A stretch of 64,000 bases of DNA, from positions 53,400,681-53,464,680 of the forward strand of contig CM051025.1 of the NCBI GenBank assembly GCA_027627225.1, read 5' to 3'. This document shows positions 48,651 to 61,000 of this stretch, in pieces. The stretch comes from Congeria kusceri. Lineage: Eukaryota; Mollusca; Bivalvia; Myida; Dreissenidae. Under the pieces are notes generated by a model, which did no database searches, was not told the DNA's origin, and was given only the letters and a program-made list of their open reading frames with translations. Within the stretch, counting starts at the first letter, position 1. Every line of letters starts with the position of its first letter. Both the position numbers and the translations under genes were made by a program.

Positions 48651-50849
48651 GTACGAACGGATCTGTTTTGTGAACTAAACATTTAATTCAGAGGAATTCA
48701 TGGAAAATAACATTTCAAAACCATGGAACAGGAAAGCAGCAGAAATCCAGCAAACGGTCACTGTATGGCTCTGACTAAAGCATGTGTTAACAATCCATTA
48801 ACTACATTAGAGGAATCGGGGCGGGGCCGCAACGCCGACACAATATTGTTCGTACCATCGGTATCTTTGATGTTTAGTACATTGTTATTTCATTGTATTC
48901 TACTATTAAATGACTTATTTTTAAACCTCACATACTTCTCATCAACAACAGTAGGAAAAGCAAGAGTTTAACCCTAGTTGGGACTCTCAGACCCCTTTTT
49001 GAACCAAACTTTTCGCATGTGAGCTCGACGATTTGAAGCCGGCATAGCGACTAGTCTTATCGCAATAAAAAAACAATGTAAACTATTGTATATGTACACT
49101 AATTATATCTATCTTACACTAGTAATCACAATAATAAGTAAACATGCACAGAAACCTTTTATTTTCATTGATTACACAGCAGAAATTACCTGAAACAGAT
49201 TGAAGGTTACCGGAGGCTGACCTCACTGACAGGATCAGGTGTGACAGAAGACTGTTAATTAATAGCTGGATTTGACATTTTGGGGTAATTTTTTTCATTG
49301 TGTGACAGGATGTCAAGTTTGCTTATTGCTAGGTAAACAAACCCTTTTCTGGGGTCAAATGGCATCTGAAATGATACTTTTATATGGATTTTTTCCCAAA
49401 AAATGCAGGAAAAAAATTTACTTCAAAACAGCTTAAAAACGTTTTCTATAACATTTAGAAGGCCAATGAAGATTGTTTTCACTTCTGAAAATATGTATTT
49501 TATCTGCTATGCCTATTAAAACTCAAAGTTAAACTTAGTTAAAATAATCTTTTTAAGATGTACCCAAGTACATTTTTTCTGTCCAAATTCTTGCCTCAAA
49601 ACAGCATTATACGTGATATTTTCGATTGTATTTTTTTCCCAATAAATCTTTATACCTGTGTGATAAGACTTCGTGAAATATATATCGATTTATGAAAGTT
49701 GTGGCTTTTATTCAAATTTAAAAGGCTTGTGTTCTCTTATGGGTCTAATAACCCCAAAACAGAAGTCGCATCCTCAGGGTAACCGTTATATAATAAGCAC
49801 ATATGGTTCGGTGCATGATGCATAAGATTTTTAAAATATAGTTTAACTGATATTTTTTGTTATCAATTTGAAGGTATATATGTAAGCAATTAGAAAAAAA
49901 GCCTGTTTTTTGCACTACTTTGTCTTATTGGTTCTAGCTTCATAACATTTTGCCCATGTATTCATGCGCAAAATGACAGCCTCCATGTCGGTCAAAACCG
50001 GTGTGTTTATTCTAAGATAAATATTTTGAGTTACAACGTATATAATTTTTTTAAATGCTGTTTTTTTTTAAAAGGTTATGACCCCATCTTTCTAACGATT
50101 TATGTTGATATATTGGAAAGTAACTTGGTCATGGTGAAAATTGGAATCAAACATGGAATATTTTATATGTAACAAAGAAGGAATTTATTTGCGCATGCGT
50201 AACCTACGATATAAGTTTATTTTTGCCAGAAATCTCCTTTTCTATGACCTTCTCTATAGTTAAGACACAGTCTCTTTGTTGTAAGGCGTTTGAACATTTT
50301 ACATGCAGTCCAATAAACTTAAACTGTTTGGTGAATATGCGGCGAAGAAAAAAAAAGTTACAGAAAAAGTTATATTTTATTTCCCTTCCTAGACTTTTTT
50401 GGAGATGTAAGGGGAAACCAAACATTTATTTTGTTTGGCCTAATCATGCACATTAAAAGTTAAGGCTGAGCTGGTCGTTTTAGCTCCCGCGACTAGTACG
50501 TAAATGGTGTTTAATATAAATAATCTCAATGCCGGTGTCATTGCTGTATGCAGTACCATTCGACGTAAACTGGTAGACTAAATTTTAATGTGTCCTCTGT
50601 TATGAGAACGTTCCAATAACATTTCCTAATATAAGACGTTTAAATCTGCATGCTTATTTAAATAGGTCACGATCGACATAAGTGTATCTAGTAAGATTGT
50701 TAAAGGTTTTTATTATACTTAAACGACGTATAAATTAATTTCTGAAAACAATGGTCTACCTGCCGTACAGCTAAATTTAGTTCAATTATAGATAACGCGT
50801 CCCGGAAGAGACAAAATTATATATGGTTATCATTTGTTGCAATCTTTAT
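48651..50849. other. No convincing gene
   Basis: The frame at 48723-48971 (starts MEQESSRNPANGHCMALTKA) directly follows the 48168-48650 exon. It turns into hydrophobic AT-rich translation, so it is not called. The remainder is AT-rich. Confidence 0.45.
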
Positions 50850-51345
50850 AATGACGGTGGTGCTCTTGGTGATACGTATGATTTCTGTGATTATGATGAT
50901 GATTTCTGTGATGATGATGATGATGATTATTATTATTATTATGATGTTGATTTTACCGTTGTCGTTGTTGGTGATGAACATTGTGTTCTTGTTGACGATT
51001 TTATTGAGAATTAGGTCGATCACGATGATGATAATAATGATTGCGATAGTGATAATTATGGCGATAATGATGATGATGGCGAAGAAGAAGATGATGATGA
51101 TAATGATTGCGATAGTGATAAAATATGGTGATAATGATAATGATGGCGATAATGATAATGATGCTAGTGATAGTGATTACTTTTATGATAGTGTTGCTGC
51201 TGTTGCTGATGATGATAATGATAATGATGGTGATGAAGATGGTGATGATGCTGATGCTGATGATGATGATGATGATCATGACGATGATGATGACGATGAC
51301 GATGATGCTAATGATAATGATGCTGATGGTGATGATAGTGTTGGA
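50850..51345. repeat. (GAT)n-rich trinucleotide repeat
   Basis: Imperfect GAT/ATG/TGA repetition with GATAATGAT and GATGGCGAT interruptions for about 500 bases. It is open in several frames on both strands (poly-Asp, poly-Met/Ile). It is treated as a microsatellite: no splice-supported exon and no non-repetitive domain. Confidence 0.9.
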
Positions 51346-54300
51346 TTATTTATATTAGCGGTCATGCTGTGCATATCATTTTATAAAATTAAACCTACAC
51401 TATGTTTCAGCCTTACAATATATGAATAGTGTGACCACCGCAATTGTGTTTATATTAAGCGAAGTCAAATACTATTTGCTAAATTAACATAATGTATAGA
51501 ATGTATAGAGACATTGGTATTCTTATACTACATTTCATTTCGTTTACATATACTGAACAAAAAAAGAAACTTTTGCTAAGCTTGAATGTCGATAATTTTA
51601 ACGTTCAAATAGATTTCACTGAGATCGTCTGTTTGTTGTTTAAGTTTGTGTTATATACATGAATTAACTGGTCGATTTGGCAAAGTAGAACGATTTTACA
51701 GTAAAAAGATGTATTCATGTGTGTACATCTCGTACGTAATGGTGAAAATTTTAAATGTTATTTACGAACGTTTATTTTGTTCAGTATATATAATGAAGAG
51801 GAAGGAAAACTACTTCTTTAAAATATGTTGAGTGATCAATTTTGTTTTCCAGTGAAAGAAGATGGATAGCTCATTTGTGGTATCATTCCTGAAGAAGCAA
51901 AGACATCTGACTGACACTTGTGAAACACAGCGCTCAAACCATTAACGAGTATGCTAATTTGTATTTTAACTAACGGATTCCGAGAACACGTTTCGATATG
52001 TTTCAGTAGTTATGTTACGATAATTAGTACGTTACAATGGACGCGTTATGGTTAAATAGGAGCAGTCAAACAAACAAGATGTGTAACAGATGTTACAGAA
52101 CTTACAAATGTATATTAATCAGAAATATTCATTTTCTTTAACTCAGTTATGAAAGCGTGTATGTACGATCTTACAACAGATATAGTGGCATAAATAGAAT
52201 TAACAAAATAACGTTAAATAACATTTCTGTATAAAATGGAATAAAAGTTAACAAAATAAAGTTAATTAACATTTATTTCTGTATAAATGGAATAAATGTT
52301 AAGAACAAACATTGCTTCTAAACGCATAGCTAGTTTTATATCACCAAAATAGTTTTCGTCTGTATACGAGGAAACTCAAATACATGTACATACGTTGACT
52401 TGACAGTTGGGTTAGGTTACACAGCACGACTAAACGATGCAAAAGTCGACACTAGTACCTGTTGATTTATTTCATATTGAAGTGTTTCCTTCGTCATTTT
52501 TATGTTGTTCTGTTTGCTTTCAAGTTTTATTGTAACTTTCATCGGCTTATTTTGAAAATAATTGAAAAGAAAGATCGTACATACACACTATAAGTCCCAA
52601 GAAACACGTTATCAAATGCATGACTGCAAAGGACAATCTTATGTCCAGTTCAAGCACCAAACTCCAGCAAATTTCTGGGCAATTGTAAACTTGATCATGG
52701 CTAAATCATAAAGCAAAACGGCCCATCGTCCGCCAAGGAAAAGAACATGTCACGTTTATGTTTTATTAATAGTAAATATACGGTGCAGGTGGTTACCTGT
52801 AATCAGAAGTGGATGAATGCAAAGGAGACATATAAAAACACATGTTCATGGTTGTCAGCGAGAATTGCTGACAATACGTGATTTGACCAAAACGTAAAAA
52901 ACCTTGACACGCTGACCACACGGGCTTTTAAAACAAACCACAGAATGCGTTTAATGTATAACTGGTCCATGTAAATGCTGTCAGTAAATGTACACTACTA
53001 AGTGTGTTCTTGAGTCGCCATGTAAATGGCTGTAGTAAGAACCGAACCTGTCGTGGTGTTTTCGATGAGAACCTTTAACTAGGTCTAAACATGCCAAGCT
53101 GTATGTATGTAAAACATGTTAGTGTTTAGACGATGTACACTGTACAAGTCTTAATAAATATTTGTCTTGTCTTGTCTTGATGAATATATAAATTGTAAGT
53201 CTTATGATTATATATACACTCTATTTCGCGAGGTTTATCCAAAGATACCATTCAACATGTCATGTGCATTATCCGAGATTTACATGTATGCGACATTAGT
53301 TAGATTAGAATACGCTGTCGTCATGTATACATATTAAAGAATGATTTTGAGGGACCTAACGAAAACCAATTTGAAGTGCGCGCATGTATACATATATAAT
53401 CTTTGGAAAGATTTTCTCTGGTGGAGGGCAGGTGAAAATTAAGCATGTATTTGGCAAAGGGAATAGATCACGAACATACTTACATATGTGTTGAACATTT
53501 TATATACATTGTATTTTTTAAATGTTATGCAAAAAACCTATTTTTGATTCAGTAACGTTTCTCAAAAATGTCATTTACTACACAATAAAGAATATAATTA
53601 TAGTCTTTATATAATTTTATGTTACCGGTAAATTAAATACCCCAGACTGTGTAGATGTTTTGTGAAACTGTTTTATGCAAATTATGTGTTCACCTGTTGT
53701 CACAATATATTTTATATTGTGTGACCGGTGAAATACTATAGAGATATGTTCTGTTCTACATAGCTTTTACCTTAGTATGGTAAATTATTTAAAATATCGC
53801 CATAATGTACGTTTTTCAGTTTTTTTTTATTGATTTATGTGACTGTCATTTCGTTTGATACCCACAGGCGTACATGAATAGGGCCAAAAACATTACTTAC
53901 GTAAGCACGGTTCACGTAATGCTGTTATTATAACGACAGAGGTTACCAATTTGGAATGTATTAGTCTAGCTTAATTAAGTTAATTCGTTTTATACATATG
54001 TTAAAACACAAAAGGCAAAACAGTTTGTTAACAGTTATCGATCAATATATATTATATAAACAAAATACATCTTCATGTACTAAGTAACTAACACACGTAT
54101 AAGCAATGGACTATTATTTGTGAATGCATGCCAGTATAAGTAGCCGCTATATACACCTGCAGGCTCGTGTCCCTTACGCAATCGAGTTTGTGCATGCGCA
54201 AGTTTCGTCATTGAACCGAAAATGACGTCAGAGTTTCAAACACGAACTAGTAGCATGACACGAATTACCGGAGTAGATGCTAAGAATTTAAGTTCTTACG

Positions 54301-54377
54301 CTTCTCTTAACTATACATCGCTCTTTCGAAGTTAATGTGGTACTGCTGATGCAACTAGAGTTTAATTATCTGTCTTA
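51346..54377. other. No gene seen
   Basis: AT-rich, apart from the possible retroposon tail near 53.1 kb. Confidence 0.55.
53085..53180 (+). repeat. Possible retroposon 3' tail with (TCTTG)n
   Basis: ttaataaatatttg followed by three TCTTG units. A polyadenylation-like signal beside a short tandem tail resembles LINE/SINE 3' ends. The upstream part (52980-53085) is not recognised. Confidence 0.3.
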
Positions 54378-54381
54378 TATG

Positions 54382-54638
54382 AGGCGTGTCGTGGGAAACC
54401 CGGGCTTTATGCGTGTGCGTAAATTGTCGTACCGGATTAGCCTGTGCAGTCCGCACAGACTTAATCCAGGACGCCACTTTCCGCTTTTATGGTATTTTCT
54501 GTTTCAAGAAAGTGTCTTCTAACATAAATTCACTGTAGGCGGAAAGTGTCGTCCTGGATTAGCCTGTGCAAACTGCACAGTCTAATCCTGGACAGCACTT
54601 CCCACACGCATTAAGCCCGGGTTACCCACGACACGCCT
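54382..54638. mobile_element. Foldback MITE, 257 bp, with 4-bp TSD TATG
   Basis: Left end AGGCGTGTCGTGGG and right end CCCACGACACGCCT are perfect complements. Inside, CCCGGGCTT/AAGCCCGGG and paired blocks of gattagcctgtgcagtccgc-type sequence fold back along almost the whole length. TATG occurs directly on both flanks (54378-54381, 54639-54642). The GTGCAGTCCGCAC/CACTTTCCGC vocabulary is widespread in bivalve genomes. Confidence 0.8.
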
Positions 54639-55433
54639 TATGTGTATTTAATAGTCGTTCGTATAAATAATGCATTTTGATTTTGTTAAAGGATCCTTAA
54701 TCTTTTTAATATAAATTTACGTTGAAACGCTGTTAGAATATTTGTGAAGATTAACACCTCAATATGATTAATAAATATATGCCAACCGTATTCATATAAG
54801 TATGCCAACCACCATAATATTAGTAATTTAACATTGTTAACAATAAACATGTGTATTGCCATTCGTAGTAAAATGTAAAGGTAGTGTCACTTTAAGAAGC
54901 GGCTACATTAAGCATCCGACGTCTGTGACATTTAATTTTGTCATCTAACGGTGAATATGCATCTTGATTATGGCGCATTACGTAGTGGAAAACATAATTG
55001 AACCTTTCCATAATTCATAAATGCAGTATATGTCCAGTATAAGTTCAGTTTTGACACAGCAGTGATATTCTCAGATCTAAAACAGACCTACTAAATGTCT
55101 TATAATTATAGAACGCCGTTTTGGGAAATTTCATTCGTAGTTTGATAATGTCGTCGCCTTGATTGGTTTTAATGAATGAGTTGACACCGCAACAAGTTCG
55201 ACATTTAAAACACATCTTTTTCTCGGCTTTTTGACTTTACAATTAACACTGCTGTTTTGTGAGTGAAGCGGCAATGAATATGCAGTCACAACAATGAGTC
55301 TGCATTTATGAAAGCATTGACTGCTAAAATGTTAAAGAGTCGATAGAGACATGGGAAGAAAATGATGCCACTCTGTAATAATTATACATGTAGTATTTTG
55401 GGGAAAGTTGAATTGTGTGGTATTCACAGTCAG

Positions 55434-56053
55434 TATAATGTCTTTAATTATACTTTTTAAAAACCGACACAACTAATGGAAAGCTAACCTGGAGCTTTCG
55501 TCCTTTGGACTTCATCAGCAGACTAAATGGATTAGCCCGCTGGTGATCAACACCACTCTGAGTGCCGCTTAACAAGGACGGGGGCCGGTACAATCTGTCG
55601 AACATCTTGGCCTGCTGGGGATCAACACCACTCTGAGTGCCGCTTAACAAGGACGGGGGCCGGTACAATATGTCGAACATCTTGGCCTGCTGGGGATCAA
55701 CACCACTCTGAGTGACGCTTAACAAGGACGGGGCCGGTTACCACTCGGAGTGACGCTTAACAAGGACAGCGGCCGGTCACCACTCTGAGTGACGCTTAAC
55801 AAGGACGGGGGCCGGTCACCACTCTGAGTGACGCTTAACAAGGACGGGGGCCGGTACCACTCTGAGTGACGCTTAACAAGGACGGGGCCGGTACAATCTG
55901 TCGAACATCTCGAGCAGCTTATTAACATCGCTCACTCAGAGTCCTTTAGTCCTTTTAGTCTGCTCACGAAGCGCTAAGTATCAGGACAAAAGCTCCAGTT
56001 TAGCTTTCCATTAGTTGCGTTGGTTGTTAAAAAGTATAATTAAAGACATTATA
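55434..56053. mobile_element. 620-bp foldback MITE with an internal tandem minisatellite
   Basis: Terminal inverted repeats of about 75 bases: left starts TATAATGTCTTTAATTATAC and continues through ctaatggaaagctaacctgg; the right end, reversed, reads the same with few changes. Internal to these lies cagcagactaaa/tctgctcacg. Between the arms are tandem units of CACTCTGAGTG(A/C)CGCTTAAC-aaggacgggggccggt. Long units (about 64 bp) carry an extra acaatctgtcgaacatcttg segment and short units (about 39 bp) lack it. TATA at both ends suggests a TA target duplication. Confidence 0.8.
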
Positions 56054-56467
56054 TCGAATATTATACATTTGTAAAACCGCGGCTTTGTTAACTGTCTCAT
56101 TCGCTGAAGGAATGAAGTGCGGTAATAAATTTGAATCGAATATAGTACATGAATATAGCTTCAAAGATGTTGCAAAAACTTCAACCATGCATTTTAAACA
56201 GATTATTATGAAAGTGCACAAAGGAAATAATCAGTATGCAGCGGCATTATTTGAACAAAAGTCGTTTCACTTTTGAGTATTAATAAGGAAATTTTTGTTC
56301 AGTTCGCTCTTCAAATGTGACTGAAGTCAAATATTTTTCATACCACATTTGTGGCTTGCTCGACTTGAAATTGTTGCATAGCGTTGTCAAACATGGACGA
56401 GAGTATGTTCTTGATGGTTAGCATTCGTTAATTTGTTTTTATAAAGCTTCTGCAATATATGCAGCTT

Positions 56468-56680
56468 CATGGGTGGGAAAACCGGGCTTAATGCATGTGC
56501 GTTAAGTGTCGTCCCGCATTAGCCCGTGCAGTCCGCACAGGCTAATCCAGAACGGCACTTTAACCCGTGCAGTCCGCACATGCTAATCCAGAACCGTGTG
56601 GACTTCACAGGCTAATCCGTGACGACACTTTCCGCACATGCATTAAGCCCGGTTTTCCAACGACACGACTCATCATAGTC
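56468..56680. mobile_element. Second foldback element of the GTGCAGTCCGCAC family, rearranged
   Basis: Shares ggcttaatgcatgtgcg / cgcacatgcattaagcc arms and AACCGGGCTT/AAGCCCGGTT with the 54.4-kb element. The right end retains aacgacacgact; the left terminal GTGTCG part is missing. Internally the 'cccgtgcagtccgcac..gctaatccagaac' block is duplicated, so the fold is asymmetric. Confidence 0.75.
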
Positions 56681-57056
56681 ATTTTGGCATTGTATGTAAG
56701 TGTATGTGGAACACTTGAAAAACTACGGACACTATGTCGTTGTTTTACTTGTTAATATTGAAAATGTTTAATCAGTGTCAAAATACACGACAAAGTCATT
56801 AACATCTAACCTCGCACTCTTTTTAAAGATCGTGATACGTTTACAAGTATCTCTTTTGCTCCTTTGTTTTCAAGTCATTGACAACACTTACTATTTACCA
56901 TAGCTTGCTCATAAATAAAACATTAACTGTTTTTCAGTTGGAATAACCATCGACTTAGCGGCATCCATCGACTCGCGCCATATAAATTAACTCGGCTAAA
57001 CTCCACTGACAGTTTAAATGTAAAAGCGAAGAAAGTTAGTCACGGCTGTAATATAC

Positions 57057-57219
57057 CTGTCAAGGCTGATGTTACAGACAAGATGTATGGGACAACCATC
57101 AAGGTGGACAGGAGGGCGCTCTGTGACCACGTGACCATGTAAAGACGCTGAAAGAACATGAAACCTGCGCTATTTGGGGGTCCGACGTAGAATGTTATGT
57201 TGGTGTAAAGGTTTATTAA
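57057..57219 (-). CDS. Candidate exon of an unknown multi-pass membrane protein
   Basis: Not recognised. The minus strand is open for 54 codons before a clean donor ACAG|GTATAT (exon end at 57057, phase 1). The peptide reads like real coding sequence: an NIT sequon, GPPNSAGFMFFQRLY, then a hydrophobic stretch (SALLSTLMVVPYILSV) that could span a membrane. The 5' boundary is uncertain: an in-frame TAA lies a few codons upstream and the AG near 57220 has a poor pyrimidine tract. It lies about 0.7 kb from the LPMO-like start codon in divergent orientation. Codon composition contrasts with the AT-rich flanks. It could also be an isolated pseudogene exon. Confidence 0.4.
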
Positions 57220-57933
57220 CTGCTTTAGTTTCTCAGGTATTTATCTAATGTGTGTCACATGTTTTACACAAATACGCGTTGAATACTTTTACAGCAACGT
57301 GTAGTTTACATGCATAATATCGACGCCTAAACAAATTTCAAATTATTTGTAAATTTACATAAGGATTTGCATGTGAAATAAATTGGAAACGTTTGAAAGC
57401 GTGACTTTGGAAATTGTATTCACAGTTTTGGTTTGTAATACGTTTGTTATGTTCATGGAAACACACCGATTACAAAGTACTTCGTCAGGAATTGTAAAGA
57501 CGTTTAACTGACACATTGTCTAATAAACGTCAACCTCAAATAACATTGAAACGTGTGTTGAATTAAAATGTACATCGTAACGTTAACAATGGAGCGGTAT
57601 GTCGGTGACAGTGTATAATCATTTCATTGTTCAATAAAGTTAACGAATAAACACCGCGGTTTAGGTTGACGTTATTCTTTTATATTTTCCTCGCGAATCG
57701 AACGTCGTTTGTTTATGGTGTTTATATATTTTTGTGTTTTGTTTATCACACCAGTCTGTTATTGGCTATAAACCAAAGGTTCAAAAACATCTCGAAGTTT
57801 TCGTTAATAAATCACAGTCATTTAAATGCCAAACTAAGGATTTATATTGAGTTCGTACATAAGCCTCACGCTTCAGGCTTGAGCGTACACGCTAACAGAC
57901 AGGTCTTAACTTCAGAAACACCGTAGTCTAGCG

Positions 57934-58089
57934 ATGTACCGGGAAGCGTTGCTGGTGTATCTGTTGCTGACGGGGGTGAGCGGCCAGGGGCGCCTACTGT
58001 ACCCTCCGGGCAGGTCCTCTCTCTGGAGACATGGGTATCGAACTCCGATAAATCACAACGACAATACACTCAGCTGCGGTGGACTCAAG
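57934..58089 (+). CDS. LPMO-like exon 1: signal peptide and mature N-terminus
   Basis: The ATG at 57934 is chosen because it opens directly into a signal peptide followed by the conserved GRLxxPPxR block. Codon 18, expected to be His (CAC/CAT) in active AA15 proteins, is CAG (Gln). A Gln at a new N-terminus commonly cyclises to pyroglutamate (known chemistry; inference for this protein). The exon ends in phase 0. A second donor with the same context (AAG|GTAATTGAAT) lies 51 bp downstream at 58140/58141 and would add 17 in-frame codons. Confidence 0.85.
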
Positions 58090-61000
58090 GTAATTGAATT
58101 TGCTTTACTTTACACGGTGTGTTGGCTACATGGATTAAAGGTAATTGAATGATATTTTCAATTTTGTGTTTAAATACCGAGCTTCAATGTAATTTTAATT
58201 CATCACGCTTACACATACTAGTATCTGTTAAAATGTTCAATTATATCACACGTGAATCAATTAGCAAAGTGAAATATTCAAGAAAATGTGTTTTGATAAT
58301 GTCTTGTATTTTTACAGTTTTGTATAAAAATTGTTGCATTGTGGTATACACTGACAATGCTTATACAGAACATATTTAGCATAAAACTTTGAATGGGGCT
58401 GTGTTGTGGTAAATCTTGGAGCAAAAACAGTTACAATAAATGAAAATATTTTTAACCTTTTACCAAAGTGTACTTTTCCTTCATTGTTCTGCAGCGAAAA
58501 GTACTAACATTGCGGAAGTACATGAATAAACTATTTACGAAAACGATCGCTTTGTAATTCGCTTTGCAAACCGTAAACTTGAGCATAAACATCTCAAATA
58601 CAAAAAAATGATGCTCCTGAAGATGTATTCGCCAATTCTATTCTTGTTACGTTATTTCTGTCCATTTGAATCAGACTCTGGCATTCATGCTCTGGGATTG
58701 AACAAGTAATGCACCCAAGCAAACAAAATAACATTAAACGTGAAAAGTTGAAAATATGTCAGAAAACCTGAACCACGAGCCATGCTGAGTACTCATTAAT
58801 CGTATCAATTTCTGATTTTGTTTTAACTTTAAATAAATGTAAGACAACAAAAACAATACGAAAGCGTAAAATGGCGTATCGAAAATAAACACAATTTCGT
58901 CATTAAACTGCAGGTGTTAGCTATATTTTAAGGTCTTGAATTAAAGAAGTTTTATTTCGGCGTAACTCTCTAATCCAACTTTAGTTTCTGCTTAAAATTC
59001 AATCAAATGTCGTAAAAATCCCACGCAAGTAGTCTCGAATGAATAATTCCTAATCTTTCATTGGCTTAGGCGACGAAAATACATTGTTCATAATATAAGG
59101 AGTGCAAAATACAAAACTGCGGAGGACATATTCGTGAAGAATTTGGAATGGAATTAATGACAAATTCAGTCATGGTTGAAATCGGTTTGCATATAATAAA
59201 AGCGTTCACATACATCTACCAGAATACTATTGAAATAATTTTACATGTATATTGCATGTTATTGAGCAATAAATGTCCAGCTGTGCAACGATGTTACTAC
59301 CAATTGAACGGTGTCAATCTCATGATCTCCTGTGCAATATAACCTGAGAGGCATGGTCGTAATACTCTAAAATTATAGAATTGTAAGCTCGGTTTCAATG
59401 TCAGCGTCAGGTCATTCTTTCCTAGCAATAATCAATCGACCGAACATAATTGTCGTTGTCAGCATTTTGGTAAGACTCGACTTAATATCTACCCATTAAT
59501 ATTTAAGAAATAGCAAACCCCACTGAGGGCTCTATGACTTTATGGCTGGTCACTTTAATGCCATTGGCTCCGAAGTGGGGTTTTCTATTTCTTATATTAT
59601 ACCGATCATCCTGTGTACAATCGACGAAACTAAAAGCACACATATTAATTTTTTTCTTAAAAAACACCACCACCACCACCACTACCACCACCACCACCAC
59701 CACCACCACAACAACAACAACAACAATTATCGTGTATAAAACCAACATACTGAAGTTATTATAAGTTTTAAATATTTATTTATGGAATTCAATTGATATT
59801 CTTAAATTGTTTTAAAAACACAGACGCCGTGTATCGTTGTTTAATATATTTCATGTTTCAATAATGGCAATTTCACCAATGCACTTTCAGGGATACAATT
59901 GCCAAGTTCACTCTATAAAATGTTCAAACACTTTACCATGATCGGACAATAGAACTAACTGCGCACTTGCGCTTCATTCAAATGGTTAAATATGCACAAC
60001 ACACATATTTTTGTGTAAACCTGTATCGCAAGACGTCATTCTGAAAATAGCGTTTGGTTATAAAAACTGTTTAACGAAGACAAGTTATCGAAACGTTTAA
60101 GTGAAATATTATCAACTCATTTATTTTTCTGAGCTTCTGTAATCACTTAACATTGTTTTGTTTTTTGTTCAATTAATAATGTGTTTACTACGAACGACAC
60201 AAGCCAGATGCACTGTTCGTATTAAGTTATGAACAAAATAAATAAAAAAGGCGACAGCAAACATTTAAAAGATTATTTATTGAAGTAGTTATATGAACCA
60301 TAAATCATTATGTCAACTATGGCGCTCTAACAGAATGTTAGAAATTTAAGACACGTGTTAAAACGACGCGGTTATCACTTTTTATCACATACAATACCCA
60401 TATTATATATAATTGAATATTTTGTTCATTGAGCGCTGTTATTTTTTTTAAACTATTTAACTACGTCATTTCATTATGGTTGAACTACCATTGGTGCAGA
60501 CATTGCCTATATTAAGTACCATATTATTTTATTATCCGCGTAACGAGGGTGTAATATACCCCAACTTATTGTTAACATCATGCTTATATAAAGTACACAT
60601 TTTACAAACAAAGAACTGCCATGATTTGATTTGTGTTACCTGTCATTGTTTTTAGGAAGAATTTAAAGAGAATGTAAATTAATGATACAAAACATCTAGA
60701 ATCAGATAAACAAAGAAAAAAAAAAAATTCATCAAAATCAAATACGAATGACGTTTTAATGTTTCTTCGAACAGTTTGTTCATACCGCAGAATGATACGA
60801 CAATGTGATATAAAATCCAAATATCATTGATATAGCATTGAAGTGTAGTATGCATGTTAACATCATTACCGTTACACAACAATGCACGCTGCAACTGAGA
60901 GTTAATGATTGCCTTCAATTGCACTTTCTTTGAATATTGCTTTATTCATCATTATATATTACATAAACATCAACACTATTCAGACATGGTCATTAGTTAT

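Noticed and set aside
50850..51429. Long open frames (up to 192 codons) in the GAT-rich block on both strands
   Set aside because: They are translations of a trinucleotide microsatellite, open in several frames, with no non-repetitive domain or splice support.
55444..55928. Minus-strand frames with repeated PPSLLSVTQSG peptides
   Set aside because: Translation of the minisatellite inside the foldback element, not a repeat protein.
59503..59764. His-, Thr- or Val-rich frames around the CAC/CAA repeat
   Set aside because: Microsatellite translation inside an intron.
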